Shown here piece after piece: positions 43,473-52,689 of a stretch of DNA of 54,284 nt (position 1 is the stretch's first letter; the number at the start of each line of letters is the position of its first letter). The position numbers and the translations under genes were made by a program. This DNA is from Rikenellaceae bacterium (GTDB taxonomy: Bacteria; Bacteroidota; Bacteroidia; Bacteroidales; Rikenellaceae), in assembly GCA_017415005.1 (NCBI GenBank), contig JAFQJK010000099.1, forward strand, positions 1-54,284, written 5' to 3'. The notes beneath the pieces are model-generated. The model saw nothing but the letters and a program-made list of their open reading frames with translations, was not told the origin of the DNA and did no database searches.

Positions 43473-44762
43473 TTATTTCAAAATGATCAGGTAATAGTTC
43501 TTCTTGCCCTTCTGCACGAGCAGGTACTTGCCGGCGATCAGATCGGCGCTGCCGACCGGCCGGTCGAACGCCGCGACCTTCTCTTTGTTGAGCGATACGC
43601 CGCCGCCCTGCACGAGCTTGCGCAGCTCGCCCTTCGACGGGAAGACGGGAGCCAGCGTCGTCACCAGTTCGACGAACGGCACGCCTGCGTGCACGGCGTC
43701 GGCCGGTATCTCGAACTGAGGAACACCCTCGAACACCTGCAGGAAGGTCTGCTCGTCGAGCCTGCGCAACGCGTCGGCCGTCGCTCCGCCGAACAGGATC
43801 GCCGATGCCTCGACCGCCTTCTCGTAATCGGCCTCCGAGTGGATCATGCAGGTTAGCTCGCGGGCCAGGGTCTTCTGCAGCGTGCGCTCGTGCGGCGCGG
43901 CCTCGTGCTCGGCCGTCAGCCGGGCGATCGTCTCGCGATCGAGCATCGTGAATATCTTGATATAGCGCTTGGCGTCCTCGTCGCTCACGTTAAGCCAGAA
44001 CTGGTAGAACTTGTACGGCGAAGTATAGCGCGCGTCGAGCCAGATGTTACCCGACTCGGTCTTACCGAACTTCGTCCCGTCGGCCTTCTTGATGAGCGGG
44101 CAGGTCAGCCCGTAGGCCTCGCCGCCGATCTTGCGGCGGATCAGCTCGGTACCGGTGGTGATGTTGCCCCACTGGTCCGACCCGCCGAGCTGGATCTTGC
44201 AGTCCATCGTCTCGTAGAGGTGCAGGAAATCGTAGCCCTGCACGAGTTGGTAGGTGAACTCGGTGAACGACATACCTTCGCCCTCTCCGCTGAAGCGCTT
44301 CTTGACCGAATCCTTGGCCATCATATAGTTGACCGTGATGAGCTTGCCGATATCGCGGATGAAATCCAGGAACGTGAACTCCTTCATCCAGTCGTAGTTG
44401 TTGACCAGCGCGGCCGCGTTCGGGGCATCGGAGTCGAAGTCGAGCAGTTTGCTGAGCTGCGCTTTGATCGCGTTCTGGTTATGGCGCAGAGTCGTCTCGT
44501 CGAGCAGGTTACGCTCGAGCGACTTGCCCGACGGATCGCCGATCATGCCGGTCGCACCGCCCACCAGCGCCACGGGCTTATGACCGCAGGCCTGGAAGTG
44601 CTTAAGGATCATTACGCTCACCAGATGCCCGATATGCAACGAGTCGGCTGTCGGGTCGATGCCCACGTAAGCCGTCGTCATGCCTTTGGCCAGTTGCTCC
44701 TCGACGCCGGGCGTGAGGTCCTGCACCATCCCGCGCCACCTTAACTCTTCAACAAAATTCAT
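43473..44762 (-). CDS. tyrS: Tyrosyl-tRNA synthetase
   Basis: A 429-residue class I synthetase. The HIGH motif is in [12 protein letters not shown], the KMSKS-like loop is KFGKTESGN, and tyrosine specificity segments ([24 protein letters not shown]) are clear. A C-terminal S4 domain follows ([17 protein letters not shown]). The frame is open 85 codons further upstream, but the family N-terminus ([19 protein letters not shown]) and the -7 box at 44878-44871 fix the start at 44762. Confidence 0.96.
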   Translation of the reverse strand: MNFVEELRWRGMVQDLTPGVEEQLAKGMTTAYVGIDPTADSLHIGHLVSVMILKHFQACGHKPVALVGGATGMIGDPSGKSLERNLLDETTLRHNQNAIKAQLSKLLDFDSDAPNAAALVNNYDWMKEFTFLDFIRDIGKLITVNYMMAKDSVKKRFSGEGEGMSFTEFTYQLVQGYDFLHLYETMDCKIQLGGSDQWGNITTGTELIRRKIGGEAYGLTCPLIKKADGTKFGKTESGNIWLDARYTSPYKFYQFWLNVSDEDAKRYIKIFTMLDRETIARLTAEHEAAPHERTLQKTLARELTCMIHSEADYEKAVEASAILFGGATADALRRLDEQTFLQVFEGVPQFEIPADAVHAGVPFVELVTTLAPVFPSKGELRKLVQGGGVSLNKEKVAAFDRPVGSADLIAGKYLLVQKGKKNYYLIILK

Positions 44763-44870
44763 CGTTTTACTTGATTTTGAACATTCTGCAACGCCGGCCA
44801 ACGCCCGTCGGACCCGGTCCGTGACGGAAGCGCAACCCTGCGCCGCCAAATCTTTATTGCCTACAGATCG

Positions 44871-44878
44871 CAAAAATA
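44871..44878 (-). promoter_or_regulatory. -7 box for tyrS-asnA
   Basis: The minus strand reads TATTTTTG at 44878-44871, a perfect -7 box. The leader is about 100 nt. The -33 element is not clear. Confidence 0.55.
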
Positions 44879-45036
44879 GGCTTTTTATTTGGAAACCATG
44901 CCATATCACCGTGTTTTGGCCGCTCTTTTTCCCGGCCAGCCCCGGCTCGACCGGTCCTGACGCCCATGTCCGGCACAAAAACGCCGGGATCGCAACTGCG
45001 ATCCCGGCCATATACACAAGCCCCCGGACCCGCCAC

Positions 45037-45747
45037 CTAAAAAAGCTTTTTCTTCGATCTGGTAATCACGAAATCCTTCAGGTAGAAGGGCTCGAAATAA
45101 GCGATATCCTCGAACCGGCCGGCATCGAACGCCTGTTGCGCCAGACCGGCCAGACCGGCCGCCGACGCCTCCACCTCGACATACCTGACATTGGGATGGT
45201 TGAGCACATCGACGCACTTGGCCGCGCCGTTGCCGAAGATCAGGAACTCACCCTGCTGGATGAACCCCGCAAAGCTATCCGGCGTGATGATATGCGCGCC
45301 CGGCCCGGTCAGCGGCTCGAGCGACGGGTCGAACACCTGGGCATAGACCTCCATGCGCCGCGCGTCGATCATCGGGCACAGAGTCGCACGCGACAGGTCG
45401 TCCACGTCGAGTATACCCGCCTCGTAGTTCTCAAGGGCCACGCCGGCCAACGCCTTGAGACTGTCGATGGCCACCAGCGGGACCTGCAGCCCGTAGCAAA
45501 GCCCCTTGGCCAGCGCCGCACCGATCCGCAGACCGGTGTACGATCCGGGGCCCCGCCCGAAGGCCACAGCGTCGAGCTCATCGGCGTCGAGGTCGTTCTC
45601 TTTGAGGATCTCGTCGACAAATACGCCCAGGTCACGGGCATGGTTGCGCTCGTCGGCGCTCTCGCGCAGCGAGATCAGCTTGCCGTTGCGGGCAAGGGCT
45701 ACCGAGCAGATGTCGGTGCCGGTTTCGATACAGAGGATCAGTGCCAT
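45037..45747 (-). CDS. tsaB: tRNA threonylcarbamoyladenosine biosynthesis protein TsaB
   Basis: A 236-residue protein of the ASKHA fold, partner of TsaD and TsaE in t6A37 tRNA modification. The N-terminal [14 protein letters not shown] and the central [22 protein letters not shown] (a TsaB hallmark) are clear, as is [15 protein letters not shown]. The frame continues 17 codons upstream, but those overlap the -7 box at 45780-45773. Beginning at 45747 leaves a leader of about 20 nt and the standard family N-terminus. Confidence 0.95.
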   Translation of the reverse strand: MALILCIETGTDICSVALARNGKLISLRESADERNHARDLGVFVDEILKENDLDADELDAVAFGRGPGSYTGLRIGAALAKGLCYGLQVPLVAIDSLKALAGVALENYEAGILDVDDLSRATLCPMIDARRMEVYAQVFDPSLEPLTGPGAHIITPDSFAGFIQQGEFLIFGNGAAKCVDVLNHPNVRYVEVEASAAGLAGLAQQAFDAGRFEDIAYFEPFYLKDFVITRSKKKLF

Positions 45748-45772
45748 GTGTGCGTTGGATCGGTTGACACGG

Positions 45773-45780
45773 CAAAGGTA
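45773..45780 (-). promoter_or_regulatory. -7 box for tsaB
   Basis: The minus strand reads TACCTTTG at 45780-45773, a perfect -7 box. No -33 TTTG is seen at the right spacing. Confidence 0.6.
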
Positions 45781-45898
45781 GCAAAAGTGCGCGCGCACCG
45801 AGCGCTTCGGACGGAAAAAGTTTATCCGGTGGCAACGGCCGACAGGCCTTCCGGTCCAAAACGCGGCAACCGGGCGAACGATTCTCCCGAAAAAGGAT

Positions 45899-45906
45899 TA
45901 CTTTTG
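45899..45906 (+). promoter_or_regulatory. -7 box for the PfkB-family kinase gene
   Basis: TACTTTTG is a perfect -7 box 27 bases before the ATG at 45934. No -33 TTTG is seen. Confidence 0.6.
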
Positions 45907-45933
45907 CCGGGTAACACCCGTAAAATCCCGGAT

Positions 45934-46935
45934 ATGAAGAAAGTGATGGGAATGGGCAATGCCCTGACCGATATATTGGTAACGATCCCGAACGATGCGC
46001 TGCTCGACGAGTTCGGCCTGCCGCGCGGCAGCATGAACCTGGTCGACGCGACGCTTCAGAGCCGCATTGCCGAACGCACGGCCGAATGCCCGATGGTCCT
46101 GTCGTTGGGAGGCGCGGCCGGCAACACGATCCGCGCTATGGCCCATCTGGGGGCCGAAGTCGGTTTCATCGGCAAGGTGGGCGCCGACGAGACAGGCGAT
46201 TTCCTCGAACAAACCCTGCGTCGTCTCAGCATACGTCCGCATATCTTCCGTGGCTCGGCCCGGTCGGGCCGCTGCGTGTCGCTCGTCTCGGCCGACGGCG
46301 AGCGGACAATGGCCACCTACCTGGGTGCCGCGCTCGAGCTTGCCCCGCACGAGCTCGGCGAGACCGTCTTCGAGGACTTCGACTGCCTGTACATCGAGGG
46401 TTACCTGGTCCAGAACCACGACCTGATCCGCAGCGCCGTACAGATGGCCGGGCGAATGGGGCTCAAGGTGGCGATCGACCTGGCCAGCTTCAATGTGGTG
46501 GCCGAGAACCTCGACTTCCTGCGCGGACTGGTGGTCGACTATGTCGACATCGTCTTCGCCAACGAACAGGAGGCGGAGGCCTTCACCGGCCACAGCGACC
46601 CGCTGCGCGCGCTCGAGGCGATCGCCGCCCTGTGCGAGATCGCCGTCGTCAAGGTCGGGGCCCGGGGTGCCTACGTCCGCAACGGCGGCCAGGCCATCCA
46701 TATCGGCATCCCCGACGGCGTGCGCTGCATTGACTCGACCGGGGCGGGCGACTTCTATGCCGCCGGATTCCTCACAGGCCTTTGCGAGGGCCTCACGCTG
46801 CGCCAGTGCGGCACGCTGGGCGCCGTCGTGGCCGCCCGCGTGATCGGGGTCGTGGGCACGACGATCCCCGAGGAGGTATGGCACGAGATCGAGACCGATG
46901 CCGCAGCGGTGCGCGCCGGCAAATACCTGCTTTAG
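45934..46935 (+). CDS. PfkB-family sugar/nucleoside kinase (adenosine-kinase-like)
   Basis: A 333-residue ribokinase-fold enzyme. GNALTDILVTIPNDALLDEF at the start and SLGGAAGNTIRAMAHLG form the substrate side. The catalytic/anion-hole motif is DSTGAGDFYAAGF near residue 270. The order and the N-terminal pattern fit the adenosine kinase/fructokinase-like Bacteroidota group, but the substrate cannot be fixed. The open frame extends far upstream antisense to tyrS and tsaB; the -7 box and family N-terminus place the start at 45934. The YqaA gene follows after three bases. Confidence 0.92.
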   Translation: MKKVMGMGNALTDILVTIPNDALLDEFGLPRGSMNLVDATLQSRIAERTAECPMVLSLGGAAGNTIRAMAHLGAEVGFIGKVGADETGDFLEQTLRRLSIRPHIFRGSARSGRCVSLVSADGERTMATYLGAALELAPHELGETVFEDFDCLYIEGYLVQNHDLIRSAVQMAGRMGLKVAIDLASFNVVAENLDFLRGLVVDYVDIVFANEQEAEAFTGHSDPLRALEAIAALCEIAVVKVGARGAYVRNGGQAIHIGIPDGVRCIDSTGAGDFYAAGFLTGLCEGLTLRQCGTLGAVVAARVIGVVGTTIPEEVWHEIETDAAAVRAGKYLL

Positions 46936-46938
46936 CCG

Positions 46939-47391
46939 ATGGAGTGGCTGCTCAACTTCGGGTACCTCGGACTCTTCATCGGGGCATTCGTGGCCGCCAC
47001 ACTGGTCCCGTTCAGTTCCGACATCCTGCTGGTCGGGATGCTGCTGGCCGGGGGTAACATTTACATCACCGTCATCGTCGCCACATTGGGCAACTGGCTG
47101 GGAGGCCTCACCTCCTACTGGGTCGGCTGGCTCGGCAAGTGGGAGTGGATCGAGAAGTACTTCAGGATCAAGCGCGAAACGCTCGAGCGGCACAAGGCCA
47201 AAGTCGACAGGTATGGCGCGTGGCTGGCCCTGTTCACCTGGCTCCCGCTTGTCGGCGACATCTTTGCCGTGGCTCTCGGCTTTTACCGCGTCCGGTTCCG
47301 GTCGTCCGCCGTGCTGATGCTCCTCGGCAAGGGAGCGCGCTTCGTCCTCTGGGCCGTGCTCTATGCCTTCGGGGTCGAACACTGGTTCTGA
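46939..47391 (+). CDS. YqaA-family membrane protein (DedA/SNARE-associated type)
   Basis: A 150-residue membrane protein with about four helices. The segments YLGLFIGAFVAATLVPFSSD and GNWLGGLTSYWVGW, followed by RYGAWLALFTWLPLVGDIFAVALGF, match the YqaA/DedA family, whose larger members act as lipid scramblases or transporters. It is shorter than DedA proper, as expected for YqaA. It is tightly linked to the PfkB kinase gene. Confidence 0.9.
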   Translation: MEWLLNFGYLGLFIGAFVAATLVPFSSDILLVGMLLAGGNIYITVIVATLGNWLGGLTSYWVGWLGKWEWIEKYFRIKRETLERHKAKVDRYGAWLALFTWLPLVGDIFAVALGFYRVRFRSSAVLMLLGKGARFVLWAVLYAFGVEHWF

Positions 47392-47431
47392 TCCCGCCGG
47401 TTATCAGCGGACATCGCCCGCACCCACCCTC

Positions 47432-48100
47432 CTATCTGCCGGGGCCGGCCTTGTCGTCCCGGCCGTCGGCCGGCTGATCGGCGATCATCTGGCAGTAATT
47501 ATTACAGAAATACCTGTTGATCCGGTACCGGTCGGTATCTTCGTAAGAGATCTGCCCGGGGCCGCTGTCGGTCATCGGGAAGATGTCCGCACCCGGATAG
47601 GCCAGCGGGACGTGCGAGCGCGTGGTGACGATGAACTGCAGGTCGAGGTCGGCCGGCTGCTTCATGCGTGCCGGCATAGCCAGGATGTTTCGGAGCGACA
47701 TGGCCGCATCGGGCTCATCGAGGATGTAGAGCCTCTCGCCGAAGAGCCGGTGGGTGAACAGCGCGGGAAAGCTCCCGCCGTGCGAAAACCGGTGCAGCGC
47801 CCCTTCTCCGTAATACCGGTCCGCTTCGGTCGCCACGTTATAGAAGCTCTCGGCGCGCAGGAAATAGCCATCCCTATTGCTGTTAAGCCGTGCACCCCTG
47901 TTTCCGATCGCGGTATAGCTACGAGTGGGTCTCATTCGTATTGAAAGGCCGCCGCCCTCGGCATTGAAGCCCGCATGGACGGCGATCGCCTCGAGCAGGG
48001 TCGATTTGCCCGAGCCGTTCTCTCCGGCCACGAATGTGACGGGCCGGCGGAATGCCGGTCCCCGGAGCCCGCGGATCGCGGAGATATCGTACGGATAGCC
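47432..48100 (-). pseudogene. Decayed AAA-family ATPase (ABC-type fold)
   Basis: The frame encodes GYPYDISAIRGL, PVTFVAGENGSGKSTLLEAIA (Walker A), FLRAESFYNVATEAD, SHGGSFPALF, and LYILDEPDAAMS (Walker B). This is a compact AAA ATPase family of about 250 residues. Three signs of decay are seen. No ATG or other plausible start precedes the conserved first strand before an in-frame TAG near 48170; a GTG at 48031 would begin inside the Walker A strand. The usual SHGES signature is SHGGS. The switch ATHSP is TTRSH. The C-terminal part (YEDTDRYRINRYFCNN) is otherwise conserved. A functional protein from an unusual start cannot be excluded. Confidence 0.6.
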
Positions 48101-48311
48101 CTCGCCGCCGGCTCGTGCAGGCTCCTGGTCTTTTCGGGATAGAGCATATGCGTGCGATTGTCGCTACAAGATGCTGTTTTCCCTGCCCCCATATAGTCGG
48201 CCCGGAACCGGCCTTACACGCAGAACGGGCAGGTCCCACACGGGAGAGCCGACATAGCCCGGACGGGCGTGCCGGCCAAGGCATATCGGGAAACACGCTC
48301 TGCAAAACGAA

Positions 48312-48338
48312 CAAAGGACACCCGGCAGGTGTCCTTTG
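48312..48338 (-). terminator. Terminator hairpin downstream of pfkA
   Basis: The arms CAAAGGACACC (48312-48322) and GGTGTCCTTTG (48328-48338) pair perfectly over 11 bp around a five-base loop. In the minus-strand direction the stem is followed by TTCGTTTTG. It starts 22 bases after the pfkA stop. Confidence 0.78.
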
Positions 48339-48359
48339 CTTATCCGAAGTCTCGGTATG

Positions 48360-49340
48360 TCAGATCGAGAGAATCTTGATCGTGTTGAGCAGGTCGCGGT
48401 TGATCGGCTTGTCGTTGCGGATCGCCTTGGTGAACGGCACATAGACGAGCTCGTCGTTCTGGATGCCCACCATGATGTTGCGCTGGCCCTCAAGCAGGGC
48501 GTTGATCGACGCCTCACCCATCCGGCTGGCCAGGATGCGGTCGGCCGCCGAAGGCGACCCGCCCCGCTGGATATGACCCAGGATGGTCACGCGCACGTCA
48601 TACTCGGGGAACTCTTTCTTGACGCGTTCCGAAAGACCCATGGCGCCGCCCGTGAGCTCGCTCTCGGCCACCAGCACGATACTGCTGTTCTTGGACTTGC
48701 GGAAGCCGTTCTCGATCAGCTCGGCGAGCTGGTCGACCTCGGTGGCGATCTCCGGGATAATGGCAGCCTCGGCACCTGTGGCGATCGCGCCGTTGAGCGC
48801 AAGGAAGCCGGCGTTGCGCCCCATCACCTCGATAAAGAACAGGCGTTCGTGCGAGGTCGCCGTGTCGCGGATCTTGTCAACCGCGTCCATGATCGTATTG
48901 AGAGCCGTATCGTAGCCGATCGTCGTATCGGTACCGTAGAGATCGTTGTCAATGGTGCCCGGCAGCCCCACGATCGGGATATTGAACTCCGAGGCGAAGA
49001 TACGCGCACCCGTGAGCGACCCGTCGCCGCCGATCACCACCAGCGCGTCGATACCGTGCTTCTGCATGTTATCGTATGCCTGCTGGCGTCCTTCGGGGGT
49101 CATGAACTCCTTGCACCGGGCTGTCTTGAGGATCGTCCCGCCCTGCTGGATGATGTTGCTCACGTTCTGGGTCTTGAACGGGATGATCTCGTCCGTGACC
49201 AGGCCCTTGTATCCGCGCATGATGCCCATTACCTCGAAACCGTTGTAGATCGCAGCACGCGTCACCGCGCGGATCGCCGCGTTCATACCGGGGGAGTCGC
49301 CGCCCGAAGTCAGAATACCGACGCATTTAATCTCAGACAT
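48360..49340 (-). CDS. pfkA: ATP-dependent 6-phosphofructokinase
   Basis: A 326-residue Pfk[20 protein letters not shown] is the nucleotide-binding N-terminus, [10 protein letters not shown] holds the GGDGS loop, [13 protein letters not shown] carries the catalytic Asp, and [10 protein letters not shown] binds substrate. The Gly in the GGDGS loop favours ATP over pyrophosphate as donor. It phosphorylates fructose 6-phosphate in glycolysis. It has its own -7 box at 49373-49366. Confidence 0.96.
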   Translation of the reverse strand: MSEIKCVGILTSGGDSPGMNAAIRAVTRAAIYNGFEVMGIMRGYKGLVTDEIIPFKTQNVSNIIQQGGTILKTARCKEFMTPEGRQQAYDNMQKHGIDALVVIGGDGSLTGARIFASEFNIPIVGLPGTIDNDLYGTDTTIGYDTALNTIMDAVDKIRDTATSHERLFFIEVMGRNAGFLALNGAIATGAEAAIIPEIATEVDQLAELIENGFRKSKNSSIVLVAESELTGGAMGLSERVKKEFPEYDVRVTILGHIQRGGSPSAADRILASRMGEASINALLEGQRNIMVGIQNDELVYVPFTKAIRNDKPINRDLLNTIKILSI

Positions 49341-49365
49341 AACCTTTTGGCTTTTAAAATCGCTG

Positions 49366-49373
49366 CAAAGTTA
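49366..49373 (-). promoter_or_regulatory. -7 box for pfkA
   Basis: The minus strand reads TAACTTTG at 49373-49366, a perfect -7 box. It lies 26 bases before the ATG. No -33 TTTG is seen. Confidence 0.6.
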
Positions 49374-49411
49374 TCAATTATTCCGGAAATGCGGCCGGCC
49401 GCATCGCACGA

Positions 49412-49756
49412 TTAACGTTTTTTTTGCACCAGAAAAGCGATTCCGAGCACGATGACCGCTACCGGGCCTATATTCTGCCAGACGGGGATATGCCAGCCGA
49501 AAAAGCCGGTCAGCAGCAACAGCATGCCGAGCCCGGTGACCAGGGCGCCGAGAAGCCACCGGCGCACGACGAGCAGGAACCCGCCGACCTCGATGACCAG
49601 CATCTGCCACGAGAAAATGATGTCGAAGGCGCGCTCGCCCATCCATCCGGCATTATGCGCCAGCCATGCCGTACCCAGGCCGATCAGCAGCAGGCCGATA
49701 TAGATATTGCGGGGATCGGCCGCAGAGCGCTTGTTTTTCGGTTCGATGATTTCCAT
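49412..49756 (-). CDS. LiaF/LiaI-like four-helix membrane protein
   Basis: A 114-residue protein with about four hydrophobic helices (IYIGLLLIGLGTAWLAHNAGW, MLVIEVGGFLLVVRRW, LLGALVTGLGMLLLLTGFF, VAVIVLGIAFLVQ). The spacing matches the LiaI/LiaF-like transmembrane region (DUF5668 type), which accompanies PspC proteins in envelope-stress operons. It lies 14 bases after the large PspC gene, so it is the last gene of this operon. Function is inferred only from that context. Confidence 0.75.
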   Translation of the reverse strand: MEIIEPKNKRSAADPRNIYIGLLLIGLGTAWLAHNAGWMGERAFDIIFSWQMLVIEVGGFLLVVRRWLLGALVTGLGMLLLLTGFFGWHIPVWQNIGPVAVIVLGIAFLVQKKR

Positions 49757-49770
49757 AGGGGTTATCGGTG

Positions 49771-51030
49771 TTAAAGTTGAACGGAAGCATGGGAACGGAC
49801 CGAATCGGAACCGCCGCCCGGCAGCGCGCCCCCGGCACAGGTATCCCGGGGTTGCCCGCCGGTGGCAAAGTCCGGGGGGAGGCTTCCGAACGGCACAGCC
49901 CCCGAAGACTTCGGGACAACGGCCTCCCGACGCTGCTGCTCGATCCTCTCAAGGCGTTGCCGCCCGGCCGCCGACTCGCAATGGATGAACCTGCGGGCCT
50001 CCTTGACCGCAATAAAGGCCAGCATGATGAGCAGGATCAGCCAGACACCGCCCGATACCGAGAGTACGGTCCGGCCGGTCGGAAACCCGAACACGATGCT
50101 CAGCAGCCCGTAGCCGATCAGCAGCAGCGGAATGGCTGCCACCAGCAGAGCCACGACCACGAGCACCGGCGACCACAGCTCGACCGGAAGGCTCAGGAGC
50201 TGGAGCGGCCCCGCCACGAAAGCGATCCCCGCAACGGCGGTCATCAACGCCGCCACCAGCAGCGCCACGGCCACAATGCCGATCACGCCGCCAACGAACA
50301 GGGCTGCCACCTTGATACAGACCAATATGGCGCGCCCGACGAAAAAGACAACCTCTGCGAGCAGATTTCGCGGCCGTCGTTCCCGTACATCGTCTCCGGA
50401 GCGGACATCCTCACGGAACGCCTGCTCGATGGCGGAGGCCGTGATCCGTTCGCCGCGCATCTCGAGCCGCTGCCGCGGAGTCGTGGCCTTCGGGATACAG
50501 AACCAGAGGATCAGGTAGAGCAGCGTGCTCACCCAGGCCAGTGACCCGAAGAAAGCGAATGCCGGAAAGAAATCGAAAATCAGCCCCGGGAACACGAAAA
50601 CGAAGGGTACGCAGAAAGCGAGCCTGATCCATAGCACGTCACAGTTGAAATAAGCAGCCAGCCCGCTGCATACGCCGCCCAGCCTGGCGCCTTCCGGATT
50701 ACGGTACAGACGCTTCTGGATCGGCCCCTGAGCGGCACCGGGTTCTGACGCGACGGCTGACGGAACGTCGTCGGGAAGCAGGTCGTCGGGATAGCCCAAC
50801 TGGTCAATGATCGACCGGACAAGGGGAGCGCCGACCGGCGCCGCGCTCTCCTGCTCACCGAGGATCAGCTCGGCAATGCGCGACTCGATGTCGCTCGTGA
50901 TCTCCGGGCCGTCGGGGTTCTCGCGGTAACCGCGTTCGAGCCTGTCCAGATATTCCGCCAGCAGGTCGTAGGCCTCTCTGTCGATCCGGAAGGCGATCCC
51001 GGCAATACTTACCGATAAAGTCTCTTTCAT
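49771..51030 (-). CDS. Large PspC-domain membrane protein
   Basis: A 419-residue protein. The N-terminal 110 residues (MKETLSVSIAGIAFRIDREAY) are a soluble segment shared with the smaller PspC protein upstream. The PspC domain follows (KRLYRNPEGARLGGVCSGLAAYFNCDVLWIRL). A C-terminal region with about four more helices and a charged, Gly/Pro-rich tail completes it. PspC proteins sense envelope or membrane stress. It follows padR by 44 bases. Confidence 0.88.
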   Translation of the reverse strand: MKETLSVSIAGIAFRIDREAYDLLAEYLDRLERGYRENPDGPEITSDIESRIAELILGEQESAAPVGAPLVRSIIDQLGYPDDLLPDDVPSAVASEPGAAQGPIQKRLYRNPEGARLGGVCSGLAAYFNCDVLWIRLAFCVPFVFVFPGLIFDFFPAFAFFGSLAWVSTLLYLILWFCIPKATTPRQRLEMRGERITASAIEQAFREDVRSGDDVRERRPRNLLAEVVFFVGRAILVCIKVAALFVGGVIGIVAVALLVAALMTAVAGIAFVAGPLQLLSLPVELWSPVLVVVALLVAAIPLLLIGYGLLSIVFGFPTGRTVLSVSGGVWLILLIMLAFIAVKEARRFIHCESAAGRQRLERIEQQRREAVVPKSSGAVPFGSLPPDFATGGQPRDTCAGGALPGGGSDSVRSHASVQL

Positions 51031-51074
51031 GGTTTTCTTTTTTAAAATATCGGGGGCAAGATAGATTTATGCGA

Positions 51075-51404
51075 TCATACGCCCGTGCGGATACGGCGTA
51101 TCTGGTCGACCAGCTCGGCCCAGGCCATGTCGAGCATCGCCAGGAACGCGCGGCCGCTCTCGGTGATGGCGTAATACTTGCGGGGCGGTCCCTGCTTCGA
51201 CTCCTCCCAGCGGTAGGTCAGCAACCCCTGATTCTTCTGCCGTGAGAGAATCGGATAGAGCGTCCCCTCGACCACGATCATCTCGGCCTCCTTGAGCTCG
51301 GCGATGATGCCCGACGCATAAGCGTCGTTGCGCGAAAGGATCGCAAGGATGCAATACTCCAGCGTCCCCTTGCGCATCTGTGCTTTGACATTGTCTATAT
51401 TCAT
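51075..51404 (-). CDS. PadR-family transcriptional regulator
   Basis: A 109-residue winged-helix protein of the small PadR subfamily. MRKGTLEYCILAILSRNDAYASGIIAEL, then VEGTLYPILSRQKNQGLLTYRWEESKQGPPRKYYAITESG, are the standard signature, including the wing. It lies within a PspC operon and probably represses it in response to an unknown ligand. Confidence 0.94.
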   Translation of the reverse strand: MNIDNVKAQMRKGTLEYCILAILSRNDAYASGIIAELKEAEMIVVEGTLYPILSRQKNQGLLTYRWEESKQGPPRKYYAITESGRAFLAMLDMAWAELVDQIRRIRTGV

Positions 51405-51461
51405 GGTTTTCTCACTTCTGGTTTATACTCATTTGGCGTTGACGGAAGCACAGGCAGGCGT

Positions 51462-51992
51462 TCAGCGTCCGTCCCTGCGCTCGTAATACCGGTCGCGGTA
51501 AGTGGGCCGCGGCTCGATCGGAATGAAGATCCAGAAAATGATATACACCCACAGGCTGAGCCCCGCCAGGAAGACCAGCAGGAAAGTGACCAGCCGCACG
51601 ATAGTGGCGTCGATGCCGAAATAATCGGCAATGCCGCCGCACACGCCCCCGATCACCGCGCCGTCGCGGCGGCGGTACAGCTTGCGGGGCCGCTCTTCAC
51701 GCGTCTGCGCCTCCTCGATAACGACGGTCTTTTTCGGCTCGCCGAACACCTCGGCGCGTCCGATCACACCGATGGCGCCCCGTACCATTTCGATCGTCAC
51801 GACTCCGCCACTGGCAACCTGCTCGCTGAATATATCGGCGATCCGGGCTTCGACATCCTCGATGATCTCCTTCGACTCGGCTTCGCCCAGCCGCGAGCGA
51901 ATGTCGGCCAGATAGCGCTTGAGAGCCCCGAAGGCATCCTCATCGAGCGTAAAGGCCATATTGCCGATGTTCACATTGATGGTCTTTTTCAT
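51462..51992 (-). CDS. Small PspC-domain protein
   Basis: A 176-residue protein with a soluble N-terminal segment (KKTINVNIGNMAFTLDEDAFG) followed by a PspC domain (KLYRRRDGAVIGGVCGGIADYFGIDATIVRLVTFLLVF) and one further helix. It resembles the N-terminal half of the large PspC protein encoded two genes downstream, so the pair may be an old duplication. It is the first gene of a four-gene operon starting at the promoter at 52036-52067. Confidence 0.9.
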   Translation of the reverse strand: MKKTINVNIGNMAFTLDEDAFGALKRYLADIRSRLGEAESKEIIEDVEARIADIFSEQVASGGVVTIEMVRGAIGVIGRAEVFGEPKKTVVIEEAQTREERPRKLYRRRDGAVIGGVCGGIADYFGIDATIVRLVTFLLVFLAGLSLWVYIIFWIFIPIEPRPTYRDRYYERRDGR

Positions 51993-52035
51993 ATTCGGTA
52001 CTGTTTAGTTATTCTATACCCATTAACTGGTACTG

Positions 52036-52067
52036 CAAATATATACAATATTTCCAATACTATGCAA
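52036..52067 (-). promoter_or_regulatory. Promoter of the PspC-PadR operon
   Basis: The minus strand has a perfect -7 box TATATTTG (52043-52036) and TTG (52067-52065) 21 bases upstream. The leader would be about 35 nt. Confidence 0.65.
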
Positions 52068-52080
52068 TACATAATACTAT
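52056..52080. promoter_or_regulatory. Candidate operator: direct repeat AATACTAT at the PspC promoter
   Basis: AATACTAT occurs at 52056-52063 and 52073-52080, with a shorter AATAC at 52066-52070 between them. The block covers the -33 region. It could bind the PadR protein encoded in the operon. Confidence 0.4.
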
Positions 52081-52195
52081 TTCAACAAAAATAATGCCGG
52101 AATCCTCCCGATGTGCCGGGTACGGATCAGGCAACACATCGGGTTATCTTTTATTTATTACTTTTAGTATGACTCGAGCGTCGTTTCATCCTCTC

Positions 52196-52273
52196 CTTTG
52201 TCTTGACACAAAAAGAGGCCGCTATAATGACTCCCCAAAATGCTTACCTTCTTTTGCCTTGCTGCAAAAGAAG
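52196..52273. repeat. Two tandem related hairpins
   Basis: CTTTGTCTTGACACAAAAAG (52196-52215) and CTTCTTTTGC/GCAAAAGAAG (52248-52257, 52264-52273, loop CTTGCT) have the same layout. They are followed by similar flanks containing CGCTA and GACT. The period is about 55 bases. Both resemble CTTTT-n-CTTG-n-AAAAG hairpins, which I recall as common in Bacteroidota intergenic regions. Confidence 0.5.
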
Positions 52274-52666
52274 ATCGCTACGGCGACTTCGAATAGTGAG
52301 TTTGCGTTCTCTGGCATCTATCGGATGAACCGCTTGCCGTCCTGAGCCGCACAACCCGTTCTGTCCGGACAGCTTACGGCTCCGCTCGGACGCCTTCGCG
52401 AAGCGGGTACCCCACACCGGCCGCAGGCCCGATCGCCTGCCGGAAGTGCGCATTCCTGTCTGTCTGGGTCTACCTCTTATCCCGCCTGATAAAACCGGCG
52501 CCCGGAAACCGGAGAGAATGAACGGCAACAATGACGGCTCGTGTCCAAAGAACGTTAAGCCGAGGGAGTATAAGCGATCGAAACCGAAAAGGACAAGTCG
52601 CCGTCGTCCGTCCCGGACGACGCGGTTTCAGCCGCGTTTTATGAGCGGCAAACCCTGGGGGCCCCG

Positions 52667-52689
52667 CTTTTTACCCTTGCCAGAAAAAG
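52667..52689. repeat. Third hairpin of the same type
   Basis: CTTTTT (52667-52672) pairs with AAAAAG (52684-52689) around an 11-base loop containing CCCTTG. The stem is short, but the core matches the two hairpins 400 bases to the left. Confidence 0.4.

Noticed and set aside
44680-45933. Upstream extension of the PfkB-family gene
   Set aside because: It runs antisense through tyrS and tsaB and precedes a perfect -7 box; the kinase N-terminus begins at 45934.
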